NCBI GenBank assembly: GCA_913049565.1
Contig: CAJWZG010000035.1
Span: forward strand, 1 to 16,474
Reading direction: 5' to 3'
DNA length: 16,474 nt
Source: an uncultured Gammaproteobacteria bacterium
Lineage (GTDB): Bacteria > Pseudomonadota > Gammaproteobacteria > Pseudomonadales > Azotimanducaceae_A
In this document: positions 7,459 to 14,785 of the stretch, piece by piece
Position numbering within the stretch: position 1 is the stretch's first letter
Layout: each line of letters starts with the position of its first letter
Notes under the pieces: model-generated
What the model was told of the DNA's origin: nothing
The model's input: the letters and a program-made list of their open reading frames with translations, nothing else
Databases searched by the model: none
Position numbers and translations under genes: made by a program

Positions 7459-8286
7459 TTAGGTCCCTTGCAGTAATGCAAGCGCCTCGGCATGCAGGGC
7501 TTGGTTCGCTGAAGCCAATACCGTGCCACCCAAACTCGGATTGCCCCCGTCCCAGCTAGTGATCACACCTCCAGCACCCCTAACGATGGGGATTAACGCT
7601 TGGATATCGTAGGCTTTTAACCTCGCCTCTAGTCCCAGATCCAACGAGCCCATGGCCAGCATGCCAAACAGATAGCAGTCGCCACCCATTTTGGCGAGCT
7701 TTGTTTGGCGGCTTAGCCGTTTGTACTGTTGCTGTTCGTTAGCGGCCAACCAATCGATTCCCGTTGTCGAGAGACTGGCTTCGGCAACACATGGGCATGT
7801 GCTGGTTTGCAACGATTGAATATGGCTACCGCGCTCTAGCCAAGCGCTCTGACCGTCGCCACTGAACAACTCGTCGGTATACGGCTGATACATGACGCCA
7901 ACTAAGGGGGTTTCGCCGTCAAATAACGCCAACAGCACCCCCCAGTGCAACATACCCGTCATGAAGGCACGGGTACCATCGATCGGATCAATTACCCACG
8001 TCAGGCCATTGCCTTCTTTAAAGCCGAATTCTTCACCCAGAATACCGTGATCGGGGTAGATCTTCTCAATAGCTGCGCGGATCGCGCGCTCACCGCCTTG
8101 GTCCGCCAAGGTAACGGGATCAAACCCATCACCGTCGAGTTTATTACTCACCTGCAGACCCGAGCGAAAGTAAGGCAAAATGACATCTCCTGCTGCACGT
8201 GCGGCTGATCGCGCAAAAAGCAGGTACTCATGGTGGTGCTCTGCGGTTACCTCCACTGCCTTGGTATAACCAAATGGGTTTGACAT
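7459..8286 (-). CDS. hisN: inositol monophosphatase family phosphatase, HisN-type (putative histidinol-phosphatase)
   Basis: Mg2+-dependent phosphatase of the inositol-monophosphatase superfamily, 275 residues. The metal-site motifs are all present: DPVTLADQGGE (56-66), ILGEEFG (82-88), WVIDPIDGTRAF (97-108) and the C-terminal KAYDIQALIPIVRGAGGVIT (224-243). The combination KLDGDGFDPVTLAD and the WVIDPIDGTRAFMTG run resemble the histidinol-phosphatase (HisN) branch more than inositol or fructose-1,6-bisphosphate phosphatases, though inositol or nucleotide phosphates cannot be excluded. The ATG at 8286 has AGGAGA seven bases upstream. It is convergent with the PurN-like gene, with only five bases between the two stop codons and no terminator. 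No other his gene is in the window. Confidence 0.85.
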   Translation of the reverse strand: MSNPFGYTKAVEVTAEHHHEYLLFARSAARAAGDVILPYFRSGLQVSNKLDGDGFDPVTLADQGGERAIRAAIEKIYPDHGILGEEFGFKEGNGLTWVIDPIDGTRAFMTGMLHWGVLLALFDGETPLVGVMYQPYTDELFSGDGQSAWLERGSHIQSLQTSTCPCVAEASLSTTGIDWLAANEQQQYKRLSRQTKLAKMGGDCYLFGMLAMGSLDLGLEARLKAYDIQALIPIVRGAGGVITSWDGGNPSLGGTVLASANQALHAEALALLQGT

Positions 8287-8343
8287 GGGTGTCTCCTAAT
8301 TCGTCGCGCAGCTTAACACCGCTAAGTTTCTATCCAGCCCCGT

Positions 8344-8349
8344 TTTATA
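8344..8349 (-). promoter_or_regulatory. possible -10 box of hisN
   Basis: TATAAA on the minus strand, about 58 bases before the hisN ATG. No good -35 hexamer is found 16-18 bases upstream, so this is weak. Confidence 0.25.
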
Positions 8350-8470
8350 GTGAAACCGTTGAATGGTGGAGTCGTGGAATAAACCCCGAACCCCGTTAGC
8401 GGCGGCACCGACACAGTCAACTAGGTGTAAACTTACCAGATACATTTCATCTCTCCTCAACACCCATAAG

Positions 8471-8479
8471 TGACATAAT
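8471..8479 (+). promoter_or_regulatory. extended -10 promoter element of the MATE gene, probable leaderless start
   Basis: TGACATAAT matches an extended -10 (TGn then CATAAT, five of six to TATAAT). It ends eight bases before the ATG at 8488, so the transcript would begin at or next to the A of the start codon. No purine-rich ribosome-binding site is present between, and no clear -35 is seen. Both facts fit a leaderless mRNA. Confidence 0.45.
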
Positions 8480-8487
8480 CGCTTCAC

Positions 8488-9876
8488 ATGTCGACTCACG
8501 ATCTCACTCAAGGCCGGGTATCGGTATCCTTGGCGCGTCTTACCGCCCCGATGATGGCCGGTGTTTCGTCCAGTATTCTGGTGCAAATGCTGGAAATGGG
8601 ATTTATTGGCCAGCTCAGCACTGCCCATGTCGCGGCGATCACATTTACTTTCCCCCTTGTCATGGTGCTAACCAGCATAGCCCTAGGCATCAGTATTGGG
8701 ACTTCCTCAGTTATTGCCCGCAGTGTGGGCACTCGGCAGATTAATTCGCGTAGTGCCGACGGCAGCGCGCCCGGAATAGAACCCTTTGATGATGTGCCTA
8801 CATTGGGTACACACAGTTTGATACTTGTGTTCGGCATGATGTTGGTTCTTTCCGCCCTGTGCTGGTTTGCCATCGACCCCCTTTTTATCGCCATGGGCGC
8901 TGCGCCAGCTTTGCTGCCATTGATTCATTCTTATCTGGATATTTATTTGCCCGGTACCGTTCTTTTCACCATGAGTATGATCTGCGGCAGCATTATGCGA
9001 GCCAACGGCAGTGCGAACATTCCTGGCGCGATCATGACTATAGGCGCACTGATCAACCTCATTTTAGATCCTATTTTTATTTTCGGCTGGTTTGGTTTTC
9101 CAGCCATGGAATTAGCCGGGGCTGCCACCGCGATGACGCTTACCCGCCTAGGGACATTAGCCGTTTCCCTTTGGTTCATTAGTCGCGACGATCTCGTTCT
9201 CAGCGAAGCACACTTCAAAGGTTGGTTCCGTTCTGCCAAGCGCATTCTGCACATTGGCATTCCCGCCATGGCTACAAATCTGATCGGTCCGGTCACTGCT
9301 GCCTACATTACTTTTTTGATCGCCGACTACGGGGAGGCAGCCGTTGCCGGTTTTGGTGTAGCCATTCGTATCGAGGCGGTTGCCGCCATGTTGATGTTCG
9401 CGCTATCCGGTTCTATTGGCCCGTTTGTCGGACAAAACTGGGGGGCTCACCTTGTCGATCGAGTGCGCTCAGGTGTGCAAGTAAGCTACCTATTTTGTCT
9501 TAGTTGGGGCTTGGTAGTAGCCGCACCTTTATTTTTATTCGGCGACTATATCGCCTCTTGGATCGACGGCTCGGCGCCGGTTATCACGGTTGCTGCAACC
9601 TATTTGGCACTGGTTCCTCTGAGCTATGGCCTTTGGGGCGTGTTGATGATGGCCTCTGCCTCTTTCAATGCACTGGGCAAACCGTTGCCGAGTACAGCCT
9701 TATCCTTTGGGCGCATGATCATCGTGTACATACCACTCGCAACGTTTTTGAACAGCTTGTACGGCTATGTGGGAATTTTTATCGCAACCGCATTGAGCAA
9801 CATTATCTTCGGCATCGTCGGCGCACGTTGGTTCAGGCGACGCCTAGTTGTAATGGAAAAGCAATTCGCCAACTGA
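8488..9876 (+). CDS. MATE family efflux transporter
   Basis: Inner-membrane multidrug/toxic-compound exporter, 462 residues, about 12 helices, exchanging organic cations or other compounds for Na+ or H+. The sequence opens with SLARLTAPMMAGVSSSILVQMLEMGFIGQLST, the typical first-helix pattern of MATE proteins. It has a matching internal repeat in the second half beginning at AKRILHIGIPAMATNLIGPVTAAYITFLIADYGEAAVAGFGVAIR. MRANGSANIPGAIMTIGALINLILDPIFIF is the conserved helix 4-5 region. A hydrophilic loop between helices 2 and 3 (around residues 80-110) is longer than in NorM. The substrate cannot be told. The ATG at 8488 has no ribosome-binding site but an extended -10 just upstream. The acyltransferase gene follows after 39 bases on the same strand. 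Confidence 0.92.
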   Translation: MSTHDLTQGRVSVSLARLTAPMMAGVSSSILVQMLEMGFIGQLSTAHVAAITFTFPLVMVLTSIALGISIGTSSVIARSVGTRQINSRSADGSAPGIEPFDDVPTLGTHSLILVFGMMLVLSALCWFAIDPLFIAMGAAPALLPLIHSYLDIYLPGTVLFTMSMICGSIMRANGSANIPGAIMTIGALINLILDPIFIFGWFGFPAMELAGAATAMTLTRLGTLAVSLWFISRDDLVLSEAHFKGWFRSAKRILHIGIPAMATNLIGPVTAAYITFLIADYGEAAVAGFGVAIRIEAVAAMLMFALSGSIGPFVGQNWGAHLVDRVRSGVQVSYLFCLSWGLVVAAPLFLFGDYIASWIDGSAPVITVAATYLALVPLSYGLWGVLMMASASFNALGKPLPSTALSFGRMIIVYIPLATFLNSLYGYVGIFIATALSNIIFGIVGARWFRRRLVVMEKQFAN

Positions 9877-9915
9877 ATCAACACGGCACGGCCTTAATCT
9901 GGGAAACCATCCTTT

Positions 9916-10881
9916 ATGTTTCAACGACGACTTTTGACCATTTCAACCTTGGTACTGGTGTCCATCCTCGCCTTGGTAATGCTGCCTTTGATCAGCATCG
10001 CTTCGGTGCTGCTGAGTTTGATACCCCAGTTTCGCACAGCACCTAAAGCACTGGCCTTCATTTACGGCTTTTTGCTGCATGAGTGGGCGGGACTCGCGCG
10101 TTTTCTTTGGGTCCTCGCTCGATACTCGAAGAGCGAACATATGGAGCAAAATAGAGCGATTCAATTTTGGTGGGCACAACAACTATTTGACATGGGCAAA
10201 CGCCTCTATCGGCTCCGCATAACTGTCACTGGCACCGAAGCTTTAGAGGGCAATTGTGCACTTGTACTGTGTCGCCATTCCAGCATGGGGGATACCGTTT
10301 TGCCCCTGCTGTTCTTCGGCAAAGCTCGTCGTGAGAGCCTGCGCTACGTACTGAAGCAGGAGCTGCAATATCTTCCCTGTCTTGATGTCGGTGGGCATCG
10401 CTTACCCAACGTGTTTGTCGATCGCTCGGGAGCTGACTCGGCCAAGGCTGTTGAGGACGTGAGCAATCTCATCGCCACCGCTGGCGATGATGAATCTGTT
10501 TTGATTTACCCCGAAGGCACTCGCTTTACGCAAAAGAAGCATGACGAACTCAGAGCAAAACACCCACAGTTGCAATCTCAACTTGATCGTTGGCCAAATT
10601 TGCTGCCACTGCGCCTCGGTGGCGTCACTGGTATGTTGGCGGCGAATCCCGGTAAAGACCTCGTCTTTCTTGCCCATGCGGGATTTGAAGGCTCTGCTGA
10701 TATCCACGATTTGTTGGGCGGTGGCTGGCATAATCAACAGGTTCGACTGCACTTTTGGCGCATTCCCTACTCTGATCTACCAACCCAAAACGTTGAAGAG
10801 TTTTTGTTTAGCGAGTGGGACAAAATGCAATCGACCGTCGTCAAGCTGTTAGCGGAAATCGAGGCTGACGCGACGGCCTAG
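9916..10881 (+). CDS. PlsC/AGPAT family lysophospholipid acyltransferase
   Basis: Membrane acyltransferase of the 1-acyl-glycerol-3-phosphate acyltransferase superfamily, 321 residues, likely transferring acyl chains to a lysolipid in the inner membrane. An N-terminal hydrophobic segment (about 7-37) is followed by a second short one (45-67). Motif I is CRHSSMGD (119-126), the HX4D catalytic pair H121/D126 with Arg where Asn is common. FVDR (167-170) corresponds to motif II, and motif III is YPEGTR (198-203). The continuation EGTRFTQKKHDELRAKHPQ and LLPLRLGG resembles eukaryotic AGPAT3/4/5 and E. coli YihG rather than PlsC proper. Start ATG 9916 with only a weak GGGAAA upstream. It probably shares a transcript with the MATE gene. 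The lipid substrate is not determined. Confidence 0.85.
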   Translation: MFQRRLLTISTLVLVSILALVMLPLISIASVLLSLIPQFRTAPKALAFIYGFLLHEWAGLARFLWVLARYSKSEHMEQNRAIQFWWAQQLFDMGKRLYRLRITVTGTEALEGNCALVLCRHSSMGDTVLPLLFFGKARRESLRYVLKQELQYLPCLDVGGHRLPNVFVDRSGADSAKAVEDVSNLIATAGDDESVLIYPEGTRFTQKKHDELRAKHPQLQSQLDRWPNLLPLRLGGVTGMLAANPGKDLVFLAHAGFEGSADIHDLLGGGWHNQQVRLHFWRIPYSDLPTQNVEEFLFSEWDKMQSTVVKLLAEIEADATA

Positions 10882-11130
10882 AGGCGCGACACCACGTTGA
10901 GAAGTCTGTGCTCCAGCTTGGATTACGCTCCTTGTTCCGCTCAATATGATTCTATTTGGGCCCGAACTTGTGACGACAACAATTCTAGTTGTTGTAATAC
11001 CGATGGCTGCGGGGACAAGAGGCAAGAGCAGTTGAACTCATCTGCCGGGAAACCACATACTACTCACGCAACCAACCCAACATTTAACGCAACCGACTTA
11101 CCTTCCTAACAAAGTCACCGCACAATTTTA
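10882..11130. other. intergenic region between convergent acyltransferase and MBL genes
   Basis: 249 bases with no supported gene. A 70-codon open frame from a TTG at 10897 has Cys/Asn/Thr-rich composition, no hydrophobic core and no family resemblance. A 7-base inverted repeat lies at 10976-10995. I see no clear intrinsic terminator for either neighbour. Confidence 0.5.
10976..10995. repeat. perfect 7-base inverted repeat ACAACAA / TTGTTGT
   Basis: Arms at 10976-10982 and 10989-10995 with a six-base spacer TTCTAG. It could fold as an AT-rich hairpin of transcripts from either convergent side, or be a protein-binding site. No T run follows on either strand, so it does not look like a classical terminator. 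Confidence 0.4.
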
Positions 11131-11994
11131 TCAACTAGAAGTATCCAAATAGTAACCCCCATCACTGAGATGTTTGATGTGTCCGGCCGTCGGCGTCGCA
11201 AAATGGGTGCCAATGATCAGAATGTCGTCATCGACATAGCGTTGTAGCAGAGCTTCCCTCGTGTTTAGGCCTTGTGCTTGATCGACATCGGCGGACGAGC
11301 ACCAATCCGGACGAGTCATTTGAACTGGATGATGAATACAATCGCCTGTAATCAACGCTTCGGTGCCTTTAGATCGAATATGCACGCTGACATGGCCTGG
11401 TGTGTGACCGGGCGTTGGCTCGAAACATACTTCGGCACAGATCTGATGATCCATTTCAACCAAATCGACCAGTCCTGCCTCAACGACGGGACGAACAGAA
11501 TCGGCCAATACTGGCCCATAGACTTTTTCATCTTCGTTTGCGTCCCAATGCTCCCATTCAGTTTTTGCAAACAGATAACGCGCATTGGGGAAAGTGGGTA
11601 CCCACTCACCGCCCACTAGCATGGTGTTCCAGCCGACATGGTCTACATGCAGATGGGTGCATAACACCGAGTCGATCGTCTCTGGCGGGTACCCTGCCGC
11701 TTCAAGATCCTGCAAAAAATGTGTTTGTAAATTCGACCAGTTCGGTACGTTGCGTTCTTTGTCATTGCCAATGCAGGTGTCTACCAAAATTCTGCGTTCA
11801 CCTGTATCCACTACTAAGGCGTGCACACTCATCATCAGGTTGCCAAGTTCATCCATGAAATGCGGCTGCATCCAACGATAAGGCAGACATGCATCGCGAG
11901 TCGCATCAGGCAAAATAAATTTAGAGCCACCTAGACTTTCAATCTCTACCACGCGGGTTATCGTCACATCGCCAATTTGCCATTGATTCATCAT
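11131..11994 (-). CDS. MBL-fold metallo-hydrolase (lactonase/AHL-lactonase-like)
   Basis: Soluble metallo-beta-lactamase-fold hydrolase, 287 residues, with all metal-binding positions of a two-metal enzyme: HLHVDH (114-119), His197 in PTPGHTPGH, Asp218 in ITGDCIHHP and His264 in IGTHF. The domain begins near LMMSVHALVVDTGERRILVDTCIGND. Proteins with the pattern THLHVDHVGWN and TGDCIHHPVQ include quorum-quenching and other lactonases as well as uncharacterised hydrolases, so the ester or lactone substrate is open. Two successive ATG codons (11994, 11991) follow a GGGAGAGA ribosome-binding site; the first is used here. It is divergent from the FATP-like ligase with about 107 bases between them, a shared regulatory interval that contains an ACTCGAGT palindrome at 12069-12076. 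Confidence 0.87.
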   Translation of the reverse strand: MMNQWQIGDVTITRVVEIESLGGSKFILPDATRDACLPYRWMQPHFMDELGNLMMSVHALVVDTGERRILVDTCIGNDKERNVPNWSNLQTHFLQDLEAAGYPPETIDSVLCTHLHVDHVGWNTMLVGGEWVPTFPNARYLFAKTEWEHWDANEDEKVYGPVLADSVRPVVEAGLVDLVEMDHQICAEVCFEPTPGHTPGHVSVHIRSKGTEALITGDCIHHPVQMTRPDWCSSADVDQAQGLNTREALLQRYVDDDILIIGTHFATPTAGHIKHLSDGGYYLDTSS

Positions 11995-12101
11995 CTGTCT
12001 CTCCCAGCTGCCAAAACTTCTAACGGATTCTTAGGGCTTTCCGCCAGCTAACGCAAGGTCTAAGCTCAACTCGAGTAAATAGAAGTACAAGGATTGTTTT
12101 G

Positions 12102-13916
12102 ATGCAGTTGCTGAAGGATATCGCGACACTTGGGCAACTACCTGCCCTACTCAAACTCAAAAAAGGGATGACGCCCAGGGCTGCGGACGTCAAAGATTGC
12201 TTTGGTGCGCGGGTTGAAGCCAACGCGACTCGCATCGGCGGTTCTAATGCCATTGTCTGCGAAGGCAAGGAGTTGAATTGGGCTCAGTTCAACTCCTTGG
12301 CCAACCAATACGCTAACTCATTCAAGGCTCAGGGCCTTGTGCGCAACGATACCGTCTGCGTCATGATGGAAAACAGGGTTGAGTTTTTGGCTCTGCTGGT
12401 CGGTCTCAACAAACTCGGTGTGACCGCTGGCTTACTCAATACCAATTTAACGGGTAGATCTCTTAAGCACTGCATCAGCGTGATAGAGGCGAAGAAATGT
12501 ATTTTTGGTGCTGAAGTTTCGGGCGCCATAGAGGAAGTTCATAGCGAGCTTGATTTGACCAGTGGCGAAGATTTCCTGTTTGTTGCCGATGCTGCAACCT
12601 CAAACACAACCTGCCCCGATTGGGCAATGGATCTAGATGCACTGCAGCAAGCGGCGCGAGACAGTAATCCTGCAGAAACAGCCGACAACACCATTGGGCA
12701 AACAGCTCTTTATATCTACACGTCGGGTACTACGGGCCTACCCAAGGCCGCAGTGATGTCTAACCGGCGTTACTTGATAAGCGCCGACATGTCAGGCGCT
12801 GCCGGGTTGAAAACCCAGCCAGGGCACCGAATTTACTTATGCCTACCCCTTTACCACGCCACAGGACTGTTACTCGGCGTTGGGTCATCGTTCACGTCCG
12901 GGGCCGGTATGTTCGTGCGGCGCAAATTTTCTGCCAGCGCTTTTCGCAGCGACATTCGTGATAACAATTGCACACATATGGTCTATATCGGCGAGCTGTG
13001 CCGCTACCTAACGAACATTCCAGAAGAATCTGGAGACGCGCAAATCCCGCTGCATTCTATTATGGGTAACGGTATGCGACCCGATATTTGGATGGCTTTT
13101 AAACAGCGCTATGGCATAACGCGTGTATGCGAAATTTATGGTGCCTCAGAAGGCAATGTGGCTTTCGCGAACCTGATGAACAAAGACTTAACCGTGGGAA
13201 TGACCTCTGCCGAAGTCGTGTTGGTTCAGTACGATGTAGATCAGGATGAAATTATTCGTGACGACAACGGCAAGTGCATCGAAGTGAACGCCGGCGAGCC
13301 CGGACTGCTGCTTGGCAAAATCACTCCGGATACGATCTTTGAAGGCTATACGGACCCAACCGCCACCGAGGGTAAAATCCTGCGCAATGCCTTGGCCGAT
13401 GGCGACGCTTGGTTCAACACTGGCGACCTTATGCGCACCGTCGACGTAGGTTTTTCGTTAGGTTATGACCATTACCAGTTTGTCGACAGGGTTGGCGACA
13501 CTTTCCGGTGGAAATCGGAAAACGTTTCCACCAATGAAGTCGGCGAAATCATTAACGGCTTCGACCAAGTGAAGTTCTGCAACATCTTCGGTGTCGAAAT
13601 ACCCGGCGCAGACGGCAGGGCTGGCATGGCCTCCATTACTCTGAATGATGGAGTGCTGTCCTTGGACCTAGATCGTTTTTCAATCTATGTGCGCGATGTC
13701 TTGCCCAGCTATGCCGTACCCGTTTTTCTGCGTATCGATGAGGACATTGATGTCACAGGCACTTTTAAGATGCTAAAAGGTGATTTGCGCAAGCAAGGTT
13801 TTGACATTGCGCAGATAGACGGCCCGGTCTATGTGATGAAGAACGGCGATACGTCTTACAGTATTCTCGAAGCGGATTACGTTGAGGCTTTAAACAACGC
13901 CAATGCCGGATTCTAA
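12102..13916 (+). CDS. FATP/VLACS-type acyl-CoA synthetase (AMP-binding)
   Basis: ATP-dependent acyl-CoA ligase of the adenylate-forming superfamily, 604 residues; it makes acyl-AMP, then acyl-CoA from a fatty or related organic acid. Motifs in order: YTSGTTGLPKAAVMS (206-220), LPLYHATGLL (248-257), MGNGMRPDIW (321-330), EIYGASEGN (344-352), NTGD (439-442), VDRVGDTFRWKSENVS (461-476) and TGTFKMLKGDL (552-562) with the catalytic Lys556. The YGASEGN and FRWKGENVS-like strings mark the FATP/very-long-chain branch, which includes bacterial FadD6 and bile-acid/steroid ligases. ATG 12102 has AAGGA (12089-12093) eight bases upstream; a TTG one codon earlier is rejected. The 3' end overlaps the next gene by 14 bases. 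The N-terminal 25 residues are amphipathic, not a clear membrane helix. The acid substrate is unknown. Confidence 0.93.
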   Translation: MQLLKDIATLGQLPALLKLKKGMTPRAADVKDCFGARVEANATRIGGSNAIVCEGKELNWAQFNSLANQYANSFKAQGLVRNDTVCVMMENRVEFLALLVGLNKLGVTAGLLNTNLTGRSLKHCISVIEAKKCIFGAEVSGAIEEVHSELDLTSGEDFLFVADAATSNTTCPDWAMDLDALQQAARDSNPAETADNTIGQTALYIYTSGTTGLPKAAVMSNRRYLISADMSGAAGLKTQPGHRIYLCLPLYHATGLLLGVGSSFTSGAGMFVRRKFSASAFRSDIRDNNCTHMVYIGELCRYLTNIPEESGDAQIPLHSIMGNGMRPDIWMAFKQRYGITRVCEIYGASEGNVAFANLMNKDLTVGMTSAEVVLVQYDVDQDEIIRDDNGKCIEVNAGEPGLLLGKITPDTIFEGYTDPTATEGKILRNALADGDAWFNTGDLMRTVDVGFSLGYDHYQFVDRVGDTFRWKSENVSTNEVGEIINGFDQVKFCNIFGVEIPGADGRAGMASITLNDGVLSLDLDRFSIYVRDVLPSYAVPVFLRIDEDIDVTGTFKMLKGDLRKQGFDIAQIDGPVYVMKNGDTSYSILEADYVEALNNANAGF

Positions 13917-14523
13917 AAAGGCTAAGCCAGCTGAAATTTTGCTACTGGATCTTGGCGGCGTCGTTCTAGGCATTAATTTTCGCCGCGTCTTTCGATACTG
14001 GGCTCAGGCCGCTGGTGTTGAGGAGGCCGTGTTTTATAACGGTTGGACGCTGGACGATGCCTACAAGGCACATGAAATCGGGCACTTAAATTTCGCTGAA
14101 TACACAGCGCATCTCAGCAGTAGCCTGGATGTCTACATGACATCCGGTCAGTGGCGCGACGGTTGGAACGCGCTATGGACAGAGCCCTATCGCGATGTTG
14201 CGGCACTCTTTGGGGAACTGAAAAAACGGTTTCGATTATACGCTTTTAGCAACACCAATCGAGTACACGCGGAGAGTTTCCTTACGCTGTACCCGGAGGT
14301 TTTTGAACCCTTCGATGCCCTATTTCTGTCCCATGAAGTCGGCTTTAGAAAACCCAATGTTGATGCTTTTCGACACGTATGCCGGTTGATGGACGTGTTG
14401 CCCGAGCAAGTCACCTTCCTCGACGACAGCCAAGAGAACATAGAGGGAGCACTAAGCGCTGGGCTTAATGCCTTTCTCACTAAAAACGAGGAAGAGGTTG
14501 TGACCACCTTGAAGTCGCTCTAA
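13903..14523 (+). CDS. HAD-superfamily hydrolase, YihX-like
   Basis: Soluble HAD hydrolase (subfamily IA type), 206 residues. Motif I is LLLDLGGVVL with nucleophile Asp16; the usual Asp two residues on is Gly18, as in E. coli YihX (FDLGNV). Motif II is SNTNR (116-120), motif III Lys150 in GFRKPN, and motif IV FLDDSQENIEGA with Asp174/Asp175 and Asn179. SNTNRVH, LSHEVGFRKP and DDSQENIEGA closely follow YihX, a sugar-phosphate (glucose-1-phosphate) phosphatase. A helical cap is inserted at about residues 30-100. The start overlaps the ligase 3' end by 14 bases with no clear ribosome-binding site, so translation is likely coupled. The pairing suggests a role linked to the acyl-CoA ligase, but that is only context. 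The gene ends 10 bases before the convergent YkgJ-like gene. Confidence 0.88.
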   Translation: MPDSKKAKPAEILLLDLGGVVLGINFRRVFRYWAQAAGVEEAVFYNGWTLDDAYKAHEIGHLNFAEYTAHLSSSLDVYMTSGQWRDGWNALWTEPYRDVAALFGELKKRFRLYAFSNTNRVHAESFLTLYPEVFEPFDALFLSHEVGFRKPNVDAFRHVCRLMDVLPEQVTFLDDSQENIEGALSAGLNAFLTKNEEEVVTTLKSL

Positions 14524-14533
14524 CTCGGCGCGC

Positions 14534-14785
14534 CTATCCGCTGGTCTGATTAAGAATTTCCATGAGCCGCAACGCCTCGTCGCGAGACTGGCCACAAACC
14601 GACGGTTCTGCTTTAAAACTCGCACAGAAATCTGGCCTCTCAGGTCGACCAAACAGGTTGCAGGCCATCGTCTCGTTCAAATGAATACAGGAAACTCCAG
14701 CGGGCTTGCCGTGAGGCATCCCGGGCAGAGCCGACGTAATACTCGGGGCGATGCAACAGGCCCCACAGCCCTGCCGACAAATCAC
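14534..14785 (-). CDS. YkgJ-family Cys-cluster protein (YeiW-like)
   Basis: An 83-residue protein of the YkgJ/UPF0153 family, assigned to a zinc- or iron-chelating Cys-cluster domain. It has eight cysteines: CRQGCGACC (C3, C7, C10, C11), C33, C42, C54 and C64. Between them is the family signature IAPSIxSxLPGMPxGKPAG and LFGRPERPDFC. It resembles the YeiW-type short members seen in Pseudomonas. The start is GTG at 14785, overlapping the LLM stop as GTGA, so it is translationally coupled to the oxidoreductase gene. Its function is not known; metal binding is the family expectation. Convergent with the HAD gene, with a GGCGCGCC palindrome at 14527-14534 over the stop region that is not a terminator. 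Confidence 0.85.
   Translation of the reverse strand: MICRQGCGACCIAPSITSALPGMPHGKPAGVSCIHLNETMACNLFGRPERPDFCASFKAEPSVCGQSRDEALRLMEILNQTSG

Noticed and set aside
7467..7482. Hairpin CTTGCA-GTAA-TGCAAG between purN and hisN as a terminator
   Set aside because: It lies inside the hisN coding end and has no T run on either strand; a six-pair stem is common by chance.
10897..11109. Small Cys-rich open frame as a peptide gene
   Set aside because: TTG start, no good ribosome-binding site, no hydrophobic or conserved pattern.
14527..14534. GGCGCGCC palindrome between convergent genes as a terminator
   Set aside because: No loop and no T run; an eight-base palindrome only.
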